46,378 nucleotides of DNA from Collinsella sp. (GTDB lineage Bacteria; Actinomycetota; Coriobacteriia; Coriobacteriales; Coriobacteriaceae): the NCBI GenBank assembly GCA_019425045.1, contig JAHYYI010000014.1:1-46378 (forward strand), in the 5' to 3' direction. The position numbers and the translations under genes are program-made. Below, in pieces: positions 32,808 through 40,047 of this stretch (its first letter is position 1; every line of letters begins with the position of its first letter). The notes below the pieces were generated by a model. It made no database searches. It saw nothing but the letters and a program-made list of their open reading frames with translations, and had not been told where the DNA came from.

Positions 32808-34570
32808 TACTTGCTTGCGAACAGCCAGACTAGGATGATTACCAGGATTGCGGCGACGATGCAGACGATGGCGCCGGTGAATTTGATGCGTGAGTCGCGG
32901 GTACGCTCGCGCACCGCGTCCTCGGTGGCCTCGAGCTGGGCGACTTCTCGCTCGGTCTCGGTGTGTTCGGCTTTGTCTCGGGCCAAGGACCCTGCAAGCG
33001 ACTCGGTGATCTCTGGGTGGTCGTGCACCTCGGTCGCCTGTTCGATGATCGACTGCGCATGTGCGGCATCTGCTTGGGCGTTGGCGATGGTCTGCTCCTG
33101 CTCGCGGCGTGCCTTGTCCTCCGCGGCGATCTTCTCGCGCAGTTCGCGCTGACGAGTCGCGGCGGCAGTCTTCGCCGTCTGCAACTCGTCGCGCGCGGCA
33201 TCGGCTTCGGTCGTCACGGCTTGGTGCGCGCGTTTTGCGTCGGCGATAGGGGTTTGAGCCTGCTCGACTGCCTGCTCGGCTGCGGCAAGTGAATGCTCAA
33301 GGTCGGCGGTGATGCGCGGGACATCTTCTTCGGCTTTACGCAGGGCATCTGCTGTGTCGGAAATCTGCATCGAGAGCTCGCTGGTGCGCACCGTATAGTT
33401 GGCGGGATTTGCCGAGGGATTGCGTTGCAGCTCGGCATACTCATGACGCAGCGTCTCGAGCTGGGCGCGCGTGGCGTCGACGGTTTGTTGCGCGGCGGCA
33501 ATGCCGGCGTCTCGCTCTGCCTTCACCTTGTCGCGGATGCGCTTGGAATCCTCAAGACGTCGAACGAGGCGGTTGCCGGTCTCGCGTGAGCTCGCCTCGC
33601 GGGCCTCCACGGCGTCGAGCGCGGCCTTCAGGCGGAGCTCAGTCGCGTCATCCTCTGTCTTCATTTGTTCGAGCTGACCCTTGAGCTCTGTCGCTTTGGA
33701 GGCGTGGGCATCACGGTCAATCTCGGCGGCCGCTGCAGTCTTTTGGGCCGTGGCAATCGCCTGGCGCTGGTCGGCGACGATCTGGTCGTAGCGGCCTGCG
33801 ATATCCTGGCGCGTCTCGAGTTCCTCGGCCTGATCGGCAATGCGCTGCTCAAGTTCGGCCAGGTGGGCGCGGGCATCGGCAAGTGCCTTTTTCGCGGCGT
33901 TCATCTCGCGCATGGCCGAGGCGCCCTGGGCGATAAAGGTGCCCACGGCGTTCGCAGTGTTCGAGACAGCGGTCCCCAGATCGCGGCTCGCGGCGGGGGA
34001 GTGCGGGGCAGTCGGGCGAGCGGTGTCGGCAGCGTCCGCATCGGCAGTCTGCGGCACGGCGATATTGCCGGTACCGCCTTCGATCACAGAAAAGCCTGCT
34101 GCGTGCGGGTCGACCGCATCGGTGCCAATCGTGGGATGCTCGAGCTGCAGAAACGAGGGCATGGTGCTGCCCTGGTCGGCAACCGGAGTCTCGCCGGGTA
34201 CGAAGGTCGAGGCTGCCTCGGCGGCCTCCTCTTCCTCGGCGTCAACGTCAGCGTCGGCCACGGCGTCTTTCATCGCTTTGACGGCATCCATCATGGAGTC
34301 CATGACGGCGTCGAGCTCTTCTTCCGAAGAAACCTCGATAGGGCCCGCAGCTTGCGGAGCAGCATCCTGTACGGGGTGGTCGTCCTGAGCGGGCGCATCG
34401 TCGTTTTGCTCGTCTGCATCTTCGGCGCCAGGGGTTTCCGCCGTAGCGCTTTCGTCTAAGATGGGGTCGTCGAGGCCAATATCATCGCAGGTCACAGCGT
34501 CAGCATCTGCGGTGACGTCTGCGGAATCATCAATATGCTGTTGAGTCTGGGGGTCCAGCTCGTCTGTCAT
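32807..34570 (-). CDS. Tail-anchored coiled-coil protein
   Basis: 587 residues from ATG 34570 (GAGGAG upstream; the ATG at 34576 is equally possible). Residues 1-200 are strongly acidic and look disordered (runs of Asp/Glu/Ala, VDAEEEEAAEAAS). From about 225 to 545 an almost unbroken Ala/Glu/Gln/Arg coiled coil follows, with heptads such as LADARAHLAELEQRIADQAEELE and LREKIAAEDKARREQEQTI. The last 24 residues (FTGAIVCIVAAILVIILVWLFASK) are a membrane anchor with almost nothing beyond. This is a C-tail-anchored layout with the coil in the cytoplasm. No family recognised; a structural or envelope-organising role is possible. It is flanked by repeats on the left and by a shared divergent region with the SDR gene on the right. 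Confidence 0.82.
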   Translation of the reverse strand: MTDELDPQTQQHIDDSADVTADADAVTCDDIGLDDPILDESATAETPGAEDADEQNDDAPAQDDHPVQDAAPQAAGPIEVSSEEELDAVMDSMMDAVKAMKDAVADADVDAEEEEAAEAASTFVPGETPVADQGSTMPSFLQLEHPTIGTDAVDPHAAGFSVIEGGTGNIAVPQTADADAADTARPTAPHSPAASRDLGTAVSNTANAVGTFIAQGASAMREMNAAKKALADARAHLAELEQRIADQAEELETRQDIAGRYDQIVADQRQAIATAQKTAAAAEIDRDAHASKATELKGQLEQMKTEDDATELRLKAALDAVEAREASSRETGNRLVRRLEDSKRIRDKVKAERDAGIAAAQQTVDATRAQLETLRHEYAELQRNPSANPANYTVRTSELSMQISDTADALRKAEEDVPRITADLEHSLAAAEQAVEQAQTPIADAKRAHQAVTTEADAARDELQTAKTAAATRQRELREKIAAEDKARREQEQTIANAQADAAHAQSIIEQATEVHDHPEITESLAGSLARDKAEHTETEREVAQLEATEDAVRERTRDSRIKFTGAIVCIVAAILVIILVWLFASK

Positions 34571-34709
34571 AGGCATGTGCTCCTCATCGTTGTTTGTCAC
34601 CCTATGATAAAGTCTCGCGTCGACATCCCGCGCGCTGCAGCAAAGTTTCAAAACGTGTTCGATGGCTCGCGTCGATAGCAAAAACTCGGCCACTTTATCC
34701 AGTTTGTAC

Positions 34710-34740
34710 TTGACAATCCCTTCGCCGAAAGACGTTATGC
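34710..34740 (+). promoter_or_regulatory. Possible promoter of the SDR gene
   Basis: TTGACA at 34710-34715 is a consensus -35. The best -10 18-19 bp further is the weak GTTATG/TTATGC. It lies in the 294-bp divergent region between the coiled-coil and SDR genes, where nothing else is seen. Confidence 0.35.
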
Positions 34741-34864
34741 CGTTCGCCTGCCGAGGCCTTTTCTTTTCACTTGAACCCGTTAAAGTTGCATTTCAGCTTT
34801 TGGCGCGTGAAGTTGGATGCGCGCAGTCGACGGGCAGGCCCGTCGCGATTTGAAAGGACTTTAT

Positions 34865-35665
34865 ATGGGACTTTTCACTGGTAAGACCGTGATCGTCACC
34901 GGCGGCGGCAAGGCCACGCTCAAGGACGGCTCCGCTGGCTCCATCGGCTACGGTATCGATATCGCTTTTGCCAAGGAGGGCGCAAACCTCGTCATTACCG
35001 GCCGCAACGTTGCCAAGCTCGAGGCTGCCAAGGAATCCCTCGAGGCCGAGTACGGCGTCAAGGTTCTGCCTGTTCAGGCCGATGTCTCGGCTGGTCAGGA
35101 CAACGAGGCCGTCGTCCAGAACGTCATCGACAAGGCCATTGAGGAGTTCGGCCGCATCGACGCCGTCGTCAACAATGCTCAGGCCAGCGCTTCGGGCGTG
35201 ACGATCGCCGATCACACCATGGACCAGTTCAACCTCGCCATTTACTCCGGTCTGTATGCCACCTACCTGTACATGCAGAAGGCCTACCCGCACCTGAAGG
35301 AGACCAAGGGCTCCGTGGTCAACTTTGCTTCGGGCGCCGGCCTGTTTGGCAACTATGGTCAGTGCAGCTATGCCGCCGCCAAGGAGGGCATCCGTGGTCT
35401 GACTCGCGTTGCCGCCAACGAGTGGGGCAAGGACGGCATCAACGTCAATATCGTTTGCCCGCTTGCTTGGACCGCCGCGCTCGAGAACTTCCAGGATGCC
35501 TATCCCGAGGCGTTCAAGGCCAACGTCCACATGCCGCCGGCGGGTCACTACGGCGACGTCGAGAAGGAAATCGGCCGCGTCGTCGTTCAGCTCTGCGGTC
35601 CCGACTTTAAGTATATGAACGGCGAGACCGTCACCCTCGAGGGTGGCATGGGCCAGCGTCCTTAG
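34865..35665 (+). CDS. SDR family oxidoreductase, close to bile-acid 12alpha-hydroxysteroid dehydrogenases
   Basis: 266 residues; AAAGGACTTTAT precedes ATG 34865. Classical SDR: nucleotide loop TGGGKA...GSIGYG (12-30), R47 in ITGRN favouring NADP(H), NNAQASASG with N104, FASGAG with S156, Y169 and K173 in SYAAAKEG, and a C-terminal FKYMNGETVTLEGGMGQRP. From memory, the 12alpha-HSDHs of bile-acid-converting clostridia share IGYGI, AKEGANLV.TGRN, NNAQASASG, NFASGAGLFGN, YAAAKEGIRGL and the GGMGQRP end, so a bile-acid 12alpha-hydroxyl oxidoreductase is the leading guess. The glycine loop carries about seven extra residues (TLKDGSAG) compared with TGGGKAKSIGYG. It is monocistronic, with element copy B starting 5 bases after the stop. 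Confidence 0.9.
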   Translation: MGLFTGKTVIVTGGGKATLKDGSAGSIGYGIDIAFAKEGANLVITGRNVAKLEAAKESLEAEYGVKVLPVQADVSAGQDNEAVVQNVIDKAIEEFGRIDAVVNNAQASASGVTIADHTMDQFNLAIYSGLYATYLYMQKAYPHLKETKGSVVNFASGAGLFGNYGQCSYAAAKEGIRGLTRVAANEWGKDGINVNIVCPLAWTAALENFQDAYPEAFKANVHMPPAGHYGDVEKEIGRVVVQLCGPDFKYMNGETVTLEGGMGQRP

Positions 35666-35669
35666 GGGT

Positions 35670-35832
35670 TCCGCCGTTCTACCGAACGGCGGACCGGCCG
35701 ACGCTGCGCGGGCCGCATTTGGACAATCTGCCGTTCAATTTCAAGGGCGCGACCAGAAGGTCAGCGCCCTTTCATTTCACGGCACCTTGTCTCAAATGCG
35801 ACCCGCTCGCTGACGTTGCCAAAATATCGGCG
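35670..35832 (+). ncRNA. Structured RNA-like element, copy B
   Basis: H1 (35670-35693) has stem TCCGCCGTTC with its complement and loop TACC. GACGCTGC is at 35700-35707. P1 pairs 35708-35721 (GCGGGCCGCATTTG) with 35793-35806, 13 of 14 pairs (one C-A mismatch). P2 (around 35744-35770) is AGGGCGC-GACC-AGAA-GGTC-a-GCGCCCT. Against copy A, P1 and both the outer P2 and H1 stems have changed on both arms together, while the loops AGAA and TAC and the blocks CAATCTG, GTTCAAT, TTTCACG.CACCTTG and GCTGAC.TTGCCAAA are kept. That is the pattern of compensatory change in a structured RNA. Confidence 0.6.
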
Positions 35833-35856
35833 TTGCCGTGGCTGGTAAATAGCTCC

Positions 35857-35883
35857 ACTCATCGGGGACGTACTTAAATGAGT
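35857..35883. repeat. Palindrome with GGGGACGTACTT core, copy B
   Basis: ACTCAT and ATGAGT enclose CGGGGACGTACTTAA. The stretch GGGGACGTACTTAAATGAGT is identical to copy A at 32649-32668. Confidence 0.65.
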
Positions 35884-35898
35884 GCCCGCAGAATGAAA

Positions 35899-35954
35899 GT
35901 GGATAATCTCCCGTTTTTGGGCTGTGCTTTGGGCAAAAGTGGGAGATTATCCAC
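35899..35954. repeat. Long palindrome GTGGATAATCTCCC, copy B
   Basis: A perfect 14-bp inverted repeat (35899-35912 with 35941-35954) and a 28-nt loop starting GTTTTTGG, as in copy A. Confidence 0.8.
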
Positions 35955-36058
35955 GCTCATCCGGTAAGCGTCCAAAAATCCACGCTCATTTGCCGTGTCC
36001 CTGCCGTATCCTCCTCGCGCCAGTTTCTGTCGAGTCGGTGCTTCTTGCGGGTTGCCCG

Positions 36059-36064
36059 TATAAT
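36059..36064 (+). promoter_or_regulatory. -10 box of tgt
   Basis: A consensus TATAAT lies 43 bp upstream of the tgt start. No good -35 hexamer is seen at 16-18 bp upstream, so the promoter may rely on an activator or on the -10 alone. Confidence 0.45.
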
Positions 36065-36101
36065 GGTTTGCGTATGAACCGCAACCAAGGAGTTCCAGTT
36101 T

Positions 36102-37241
36102 ATGGACCAGAACCTTTTTAAATTCGACCTGATTGCCGAGGATCCGACGACGCACGCGCGCGCCGGCGTACTGCACACCCCGCACGGCGACATCGAGACG
36201 CCGATCTTTATGCCCGTGGGCACCAAGGCAAACGTCAAGGGCATTCCTACCGAGACTGTCAAGAAGCTCGGCGCCCAGATCGTGCTCGCCAATACCTATC
36301 ATCTGTCCATGCGTCCCGGCGAGGACACCATCGCCGAGCTGGGCGGCCTGCACAAGTTCATGAACTGGCACGGCCCCATCCTCACCGACTCGGGCGGTTT
36401 CCAGGTCTTCAGCCACAACGATGCCGTCAAACTCACCGACGAGGGCGTGCGCTTTATCGTCAACGATTACGACGGCCGCCACGTGTTTTGGACGCCCGAG
36501 GACAACATGGAAATCGCCATGAAGCTCGGCTCCGACATCTGCATGCAGCTGGACCAGTGCCCGGGCTATCCCGCCACGCGCGCTTACGTTGAGCGTGCCG
36601 TCGAGCTGTCGAGCATGTGGGCCGAGCGCTGCTATAAGGCGCATACCCGCGACGACCAGGCACTCTTTGGTATCGTTCAGGGCGGCATGCACCTGGATCT
36701 GCGCCTGCGCTCGCTGCGCCATCTGGAGGAGTGCGGCGACTTCCCGGGCTATGGTATCGGTGGCTATTCGGTGGGCGAGGATCACGAGACCATGTTCGAG
36801 ACCCTGGCGCCGCTCGTGAGCGAGTACATGCCCAAGCATAAGCCGCGCTACCTGATGGGTGTCGGTAACCCCACCACGCTCGTGCGCGGCGTGGGCGTGG
36901 GCATCGACATGTTCGACTGTGTGCTGCCGACGCGCACCGGCCGTATGGGCACGGCATTCTCCAGCGAGGGTCGCCTCAACTTCCGCAACGCTCGCTTTGC
37001 GCACGACGACGGTCCCATCGATCCCACCTGCACCTGCCCGGTGTGCACGGGCGGTTACAGCCGTGCGCTCATCCGTCACATGGTCACGCAGAAGGAGATG
37101 CTCGGCGGCATTCTGCTTTCGATGCACAACATCTACTACCTTCTCAACCTTATGCAGCGGGCCCGCCAGGCCATTATCGAGGGCCGCTACGGCGCGTTCG
37201 TGAGCGACTGGATGAACAGCCCTGCGGCGGTGGATTACTAA
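36102..37241 (+). CDS. tgt: tRNA-guanine transglycosylase Tgt
   Basis: 379 residues; AAGGAGTTCCAGTT precedes the ATG. Bacterial Tgt exchanges G34 of GUN anticodons for preQ1, the entry step of queuosine into tRNA. Motifs: GTKANVKG, ILANTYHL-like IVLANTYHLSMRPG, LTDSGGFQVFS with D96, QLDQCPGYP, FGIVQGGMHLDLRLRS, GGYSVGE, LMGVGNP and GIDMFDCVLPTR. The zinc site CTCPVC with a following His (SRALIRH) is intact. It is separated from queA by the coiled-coil and SDR genes and has its own promoter. No preQ1 synthesis genes (queD/E/C/F) are in the window, so preQ1 is made elsewhere or salvaged. Confidence 0.97.
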   Translation: MDQNLFKFDLIAEDPTTHARAGVLHTPHGDIETPIFMPVGTKANVKGIPTETVKKLGAQIVLANTYHLSMRPGEDTIAELGGLHKFMNWHGPILTDSGGFQVFSHNDAVKLTDEGVRFIVNDYDGRHVFWTPEDNMEIAMKLGSDICMQLDQCPGYPATRAYVERAVELSSMWAERCYKAHTRDDQALFGIVQGGMHLDLRLRSLRHLEECGDFPGYGIGGYSVGEDHETMFETLAPLVSEYMPKHKPRYLMGVGNPTTLVRGVGVGIDMFDCVLPTRTGRMGTAFSSEGRLNFRNARFAHDDGPIDPTCTCPVCTGGYSRALIRHMVTQKEMLGGILLSMHNIYYLLNLMQRARQAIIEGRYGAFVSDWMNSPAAVDY

Positions 37242-37390
37242 GAGCAGCACGGGCGCTTGCAGAGCGCGGGCAACGGCAAGGGGCGAGCGCCGGCCGGTCA
37301 TCACGTTTGCTAACACCGCTTGCGCGACCGATGACCGATAGCTTGCAAGCACTTGATGCATCGTGGGTACCATACCGAATAGTTGATGTT

Positions 37391-37436
37391 CGGGCGGGAG
37401 TTTGACGCATGGCGTCGACCCCGCCCGCTTTTCTTT
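37391..37436 (+). terminator. Intrinsic terminator after tgt
   Basis: CGGGCGGG pairs with CCCGCCCG, with an inner GACGC-ATG-GCGTC hairpin, then CTTTTCTTTTT. It lies about 150 bp beyond the tgt stop. Confidence 0.8.
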
Positions 37437-37454
37437 TTCTCGATAGGAGTACCC

Positions 37455-38213
37455 ATGATTAAGAATGAGAACGTCGAGGGCGAGCCTGCCTACGACGAGA
37501 CGTACCGCCGCGGCCCCGTGGTCATGCGCGGCCCCATGATTCCTAAGGACAACACCTACGCCAACCTGCTGGCGCCCGAGGAGTCGACTGACTGGCTGCA
37601 CGCCGACCCCTGGCGCGTGCTGCGAATTCAGGCAGAGTTTGTCGATGGCTTTGGCGCACTTGCCGAGCTTGGACCTGCGGTGACTATCTTCGGTAGCGCC
37701 CGCACGCCCAAGACCGATCCGCTCTACAAGGCGGCGCGCACCGTCGGGCGCAAGATCGCGCAACGTGGCGTGGCGGTCATCACCGGTGGCGGCCCTGGCA
37801 TCATGGAAGCGGCCAACAGGGGAGCGGCGAGTGTCAACGGCAAGTCAGTTGGCCTAGGCATTGAATTGCCGCACGAGCACGGGCTCAACAAATACGTGAA
37901 CCTCGGCATGGACTTCCGCTACTTCTTTGTGCGCAAAACCATGTTCGTTAAGTACAGCTCGGGCGCCATCGTATTTCCCGGCGGCTTTGGCACGCTCGAC
38001 GAGATGTTCGAGGTTCTCACGCTGGTGCAAACGCACAAGGTCAAGCGCATGCCGCTCGTGTTGGTGGGCAGCGAGTACTGGCAGGGCCTGTTCGACTGGC
38101 TCAACGGCCCGGTGATGAGCACCGGTATGATCAGTCCGCTCGATCCGGATCTGGTACACATTACCGACGACCTCAACGAGGCCGTTGACATTGCGCTCAG
38201 CGGGCTGATGTAG
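37455..38213 (+). CDS. LOG-family (TIGR00730) nucleotide nucleosidase
   Basis: 252 residues; AGGAGTACCC precedes ATG 37455. LOG-family proteins hydrolyse the N-glycosidic bond of nucleoside 5'-monophosphates, and plant and actinobacterial members release cytokinin bases. The Rossmann-like core is at about 74-230 with VTIFGSARTPKTDPLYK, the VITGGGPGIMEAANRGA motif (109-124) and the PGGFGTLDEMFE motif (175-186), which carry the phosphate-binding and catalytic residues. An N-terminal extension of about 70 residues (DWLHADPWRVLRIQAEFVDGF) is typical of the actinobacterial subgroup. Monocistronic. Substrate in this organism unknown. Confidence 0.92.
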   Translation: MIKNENVEGEPAYDETYRRGPVVMRGPMIPKDNTYANLLAPEESTDWLHADPWRVLRIQAEFVDGFGALAELGPAVTIFGSARTPKTDPLYKAARTVGRKIAQRGVAVITGGGPGIMEAANRGAASVNGKSVGLGIELPHEHGLNKYVNLGMDFRYFFVRKTMFVKYSSGAIVFPGGFGTLDEMFEVLTLVQTHKVKRMPLVLVGSEYWQGLFDWLNGPVMSTGMISPLDPDLVHITDDLNEAVDIALSGLM

Positions 38214-38243
38214 ATCAATCGTGCCCACGCGACATGAATACGC

Positions 38244-38279
38244 ATGGCAATCTGATGTTATCTAACATCAGATTGCCAT
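38244..38279. promoter_or_regulatory. Perfect 17-bp palindrome upstream of the toxin-antitoxin genes
   Basis: ATGGCAATCTGATGTTA, TC, then the exact reverse complement. It lies 30 bp after the LOG gene stop and 48 bp before the antitoxin start; TATACT at 38290-38295 may be the -10. Autoregulated RelB/DinJ operons bind palindromes next to their promoters, so this is a candidate operator. It may also stop transcription from the LOG gene. Confidence 0.6.
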
Positions 38280-38326
38280 TTATATTGGGTATACTGGTGT
38301 AAAAGACGAGGGCGAGGAGGTCGCAA

Positions 38327-38626
38327 ATGTCTACAGCAACAGTTAAGCCTACGACGGTTCGAATCGAAGAGGGGCTCAAGGAGCAGGCGACTGAGTTCTT
38401 GGATTCGGTCGGCCTCAGCCTCAATTCCTATCTCAATCTTGCCGTTCGGCAGCTGGTAAATCAGCGAAAGATTCCTTTTGAGATTGTAGGAAGGGCGGAG
38501 GTGCCCAACGAGGTGACGAGGCGCGCCATGGTGATCGCCGAGGCTCATGAGCTGGGGATTTTGCCGGACGATAGCCTGTCATTCAATAACGCTGATGAGC
38601 TTATGTCATTCCTCGATGAGGAATAG
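38327..38626 (+). CDS. RelB/DinJ-family antitoxin
   Basis: 99 residues; AGGAGGTCGCAA precedes the ATG. The N-terminal half is a ribbon-helix-helix domain typical of RelB/DinJ: TVRIEEGLKEQATEFLDSVGLSLNSYLNLAVRQLVNQRKIPFEI. The C-terminal half is acidic and less ordered (LPDDSLSFNNADELMSFLDEE), which is the usual toxin-binding tail. The toxin gene starts 2 bp after its stop. Autoregulation through the palindrome at 38244-38279 is likely by family. Confidence 0.92.
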   Translation: MSTATVKPTTVRIEEGLKEQATEFLDSVGLSLNSYLNLAVRQLVNQRKIPFEIVGRAEVPNEVTRRAMVIAEAHELGILPDDSLSFNNADELMSFLDEE

Positions 38627-38628
38627 CG

Positions 38629-38937
38629 ATGTTCGAGATTAAAGTCGAGGCTCAATTTAAGGCGGACTACAAACGAACGATGCGCATGCATCCGCAGCTA
38701 AAAAGTGAGTTTAAAGCGGCGGTTGCAGAGCTTGTGGCTCATGGGTCACTTCCGGCGGAGTATGGCGCCCACGAGCTCTCAAACCCGGGCGGAAACTACA
38801 ACGGCCACATCGATTTCCACCTATCCGATGGCTTGGTCGATGTGGTCGTTCTTTATCTTCCCCATAAGACTAACCCAGTGATTAGGCTGGTGAGAATGGG
38901 CACTCATCAGGAACTGTTTCAGGGTCCGCTGGGCTGA
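38629..38937 (+). CDS. YafQ-family mRNA interferase toxin
   Basis: 102 residues. YafQ toxins cleave mRNA at the ribosome. The fold marks are KADYKRTMRMHPQLKSEFKAAVAELV at the N-terminus, then AHELSNPGGNYNGHIDFHLSDGLVDVVVLY and VIRLVRMGTHQELF at the end. The His of AHEL, the His of GHIDFH, the Asp of SDG and the His of GTHQELF correspond to the catalytic His/Asp set of E. coli YafQ, so the toxin appears intact. No strong Shine-Dalgarno; coupling to the antitoxin with a 2-bp gap is expected. Confidence 0.9.
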   Translation: MFEIKVEAQFKADYKRTMRMHPQLKSEFKAAVAELVAHGSLPAEYGAHELSNPGGNYNGHIDFHLSDGLVDVVVLYLPHKTNPVIRLVRMGTHQELFQGPLG

Positions 38938-38952
38938 TCGCCGATTTCTAAG

Positions 38953-39015
38953 TTGCGGTGGAATAGGGATTGATTGGCGGCTAATAAGCCAAAAACAGTC
39001 CCTATTCCACCGCAA
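38953..39015. repeat. Nested palindrome TTGCGGTGGAATAGGGA
   Basis: A perfect 17-bp outer stem (38953-38969 with 38999-39015) encloses a small inner hairpin TTGGC...GCCAA. It sits between the convergent toxin and DegV genes and could end both transcripts. The GCGGTGGAATAG core recurs at 42249-42317. Confidence 0.8.
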
Positions 39016-39030
39016 GAGGTAAAGGTGCCC

Positions 39031-39891
39031 CTAGTGGATGGGCTGGTAGCGGGGGCAGTAGCTGATGGCGATGGCATCGACGCCTACGTGGGTGGCGATG
39101 GTGCAGCCGATGGGGCCAGTGCCGGCGTCTACGTAGTCCTGGCCCGCGAGCGCCTCGTTGACAAGTTCCTGCTCCTCGGCGGCGCCGGTCGTGAGCACGC
39201 GCACGCTTGAGCCCGGGTGCTCGTCCAAAAACGCGAGGCAATCTGCCATGGTGTTGGCGACGATGCGCTTGGCGCCGCGGCCCTTTTTGATTGCCTTGAT
39301 CTCGCCCGATTTCCACTCCGGCGAAACGGCCAGGCGAATGTTGAGCATCTGCGTCAGCTGGCCGGCGAGCTTGGGGGCGCGGCCGTTTTTGACCAGGTTC
39401 TCGAGCGTGCGGGGAATCAGCAGCAGGTGGGCTTCGGGCAGCGTCGCGCGGATCTGCGCCTCGGTCTCGTCCAAGCTGCGGCCGTCCTCGCGCATGGCAA
39501 GCGCGTACTCCACCAGCAGGCCCTCGGCGCCCGAGCCGGTGCGCGAATCGATGCAGCGCACGTCGAGCTCGTGGGTCTCGGCGATCAGGCATGCGTTGGA
39601 ATAGCAGGCGGACCACTCGCTGCACAGCGAGATAAAGATCGCGCTGTCGTGGCCATCGGCGCGTACGCGGTCAAACAGCGCCTTGAACTCGCCGGCGCTC
39701 GGCTGCGAGGTGTGCGGCAGCTGCTCGGAGCCGGCCATGCGGGCGACGTATTCCTCGGCGGTAATCTGCACCTGGTCGAGCAGGTCCTCGCCCTCGATAA
39801 TCACATGCAGCGGAATCACGTAAATGCCGAGCTCTTGGGCACGGGCGGGGGAGATGTCCGACGTGGAGTCGGTTATGATGGCAAAAGACAT
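39031..39891 (-). CDS. DegV family fatty-acid-binding protein, copy 2
   Basis: 286 residues; GAAAGGTGCAATT precedes ATG 39891, and a longer frame to 39948 has no ribosome binding site. Family marks are MSFAIITDSTSDISPARAQELGIYVIPLHV at the N-terminus, LPHTSQPSAGEFKALF with the carboxylate-contacting T/S pair, ISLCSEWSACYSNA in the place of the usual SGTYQ loop, and GTGPIGCTIATHVGVDAIAISY near the end. The SEWSACYS loop departs from the SSxxSGTxxSA pattern seen in the first DegV of this window, which suggests a different lipid preference. Monocistronic. Confidence 0.92.
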   Translation of the reverse strand: MSFAIITDSTSDISPARAQELGIYVIPLHVIIEGEDLLDQVQITAEEYVARMAGSEQLPHTSQPSAGEFKALFDRVRADGHDSAIFISLCSEWSACYSNACLIAETHELDVRCIDSRTGSGAEGLLVEYALAMREDGRSLDETEAQIRATLPEAHLLLIPRTLENLVKNGRAPKLAGQLTQMLNIRLAVSPEWKSGEIKAIKKGRGAKRIVANTMADCLAFLDEHPGSSVRVLTTGAAEEQELVNEALAGQDYVDAGTGPIGCTIATHVGVDAIAISYCPRYQPIH

Positions 39892-40047
39892 AATTGCACC
39901 TTTCGTTGGGGCGCGGCAGCGCCGCCTTCTGAAAGCAAAGTGCGACAAGTATAGTGGAGTTGCTCTACATTGCTAGGTTCAATTGTTGAATAGTCAACAG
40001 TTTGAAGCGGTGGTGTGGAAATCATCAACTGGGGAAGAAGGGTGCCG

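Larger units (their letters stand above)
35666..36101. other. 436-bp gene-free stretch with composite element copy B and the tgt promoter
   Basis: It holds, in order, the structured element (35670-35832), the GGGGACGTACTT palindrome, the GTGGATAATCTCCC palindrome, and 150 bp with the tgt -10 at 36059. The first 290 bp are a diverged copy of 32476-32743. Confidence 0.7.

Noticed and set aside
35874..37763. 629-codon antisense frame over tgt
   Set aside because: It overlaps a clear tgt gene with intact active site and zinc site and has no support of its own.
32529..38258. GGCAATCTGATGTT shared between structured element copy A and the toxin-antitoxin palindrome
   Set aside because: A 14-base match is expected a few times by chance in a window this size, and copy B of the element does not have it (CAATCTGCCGTT).
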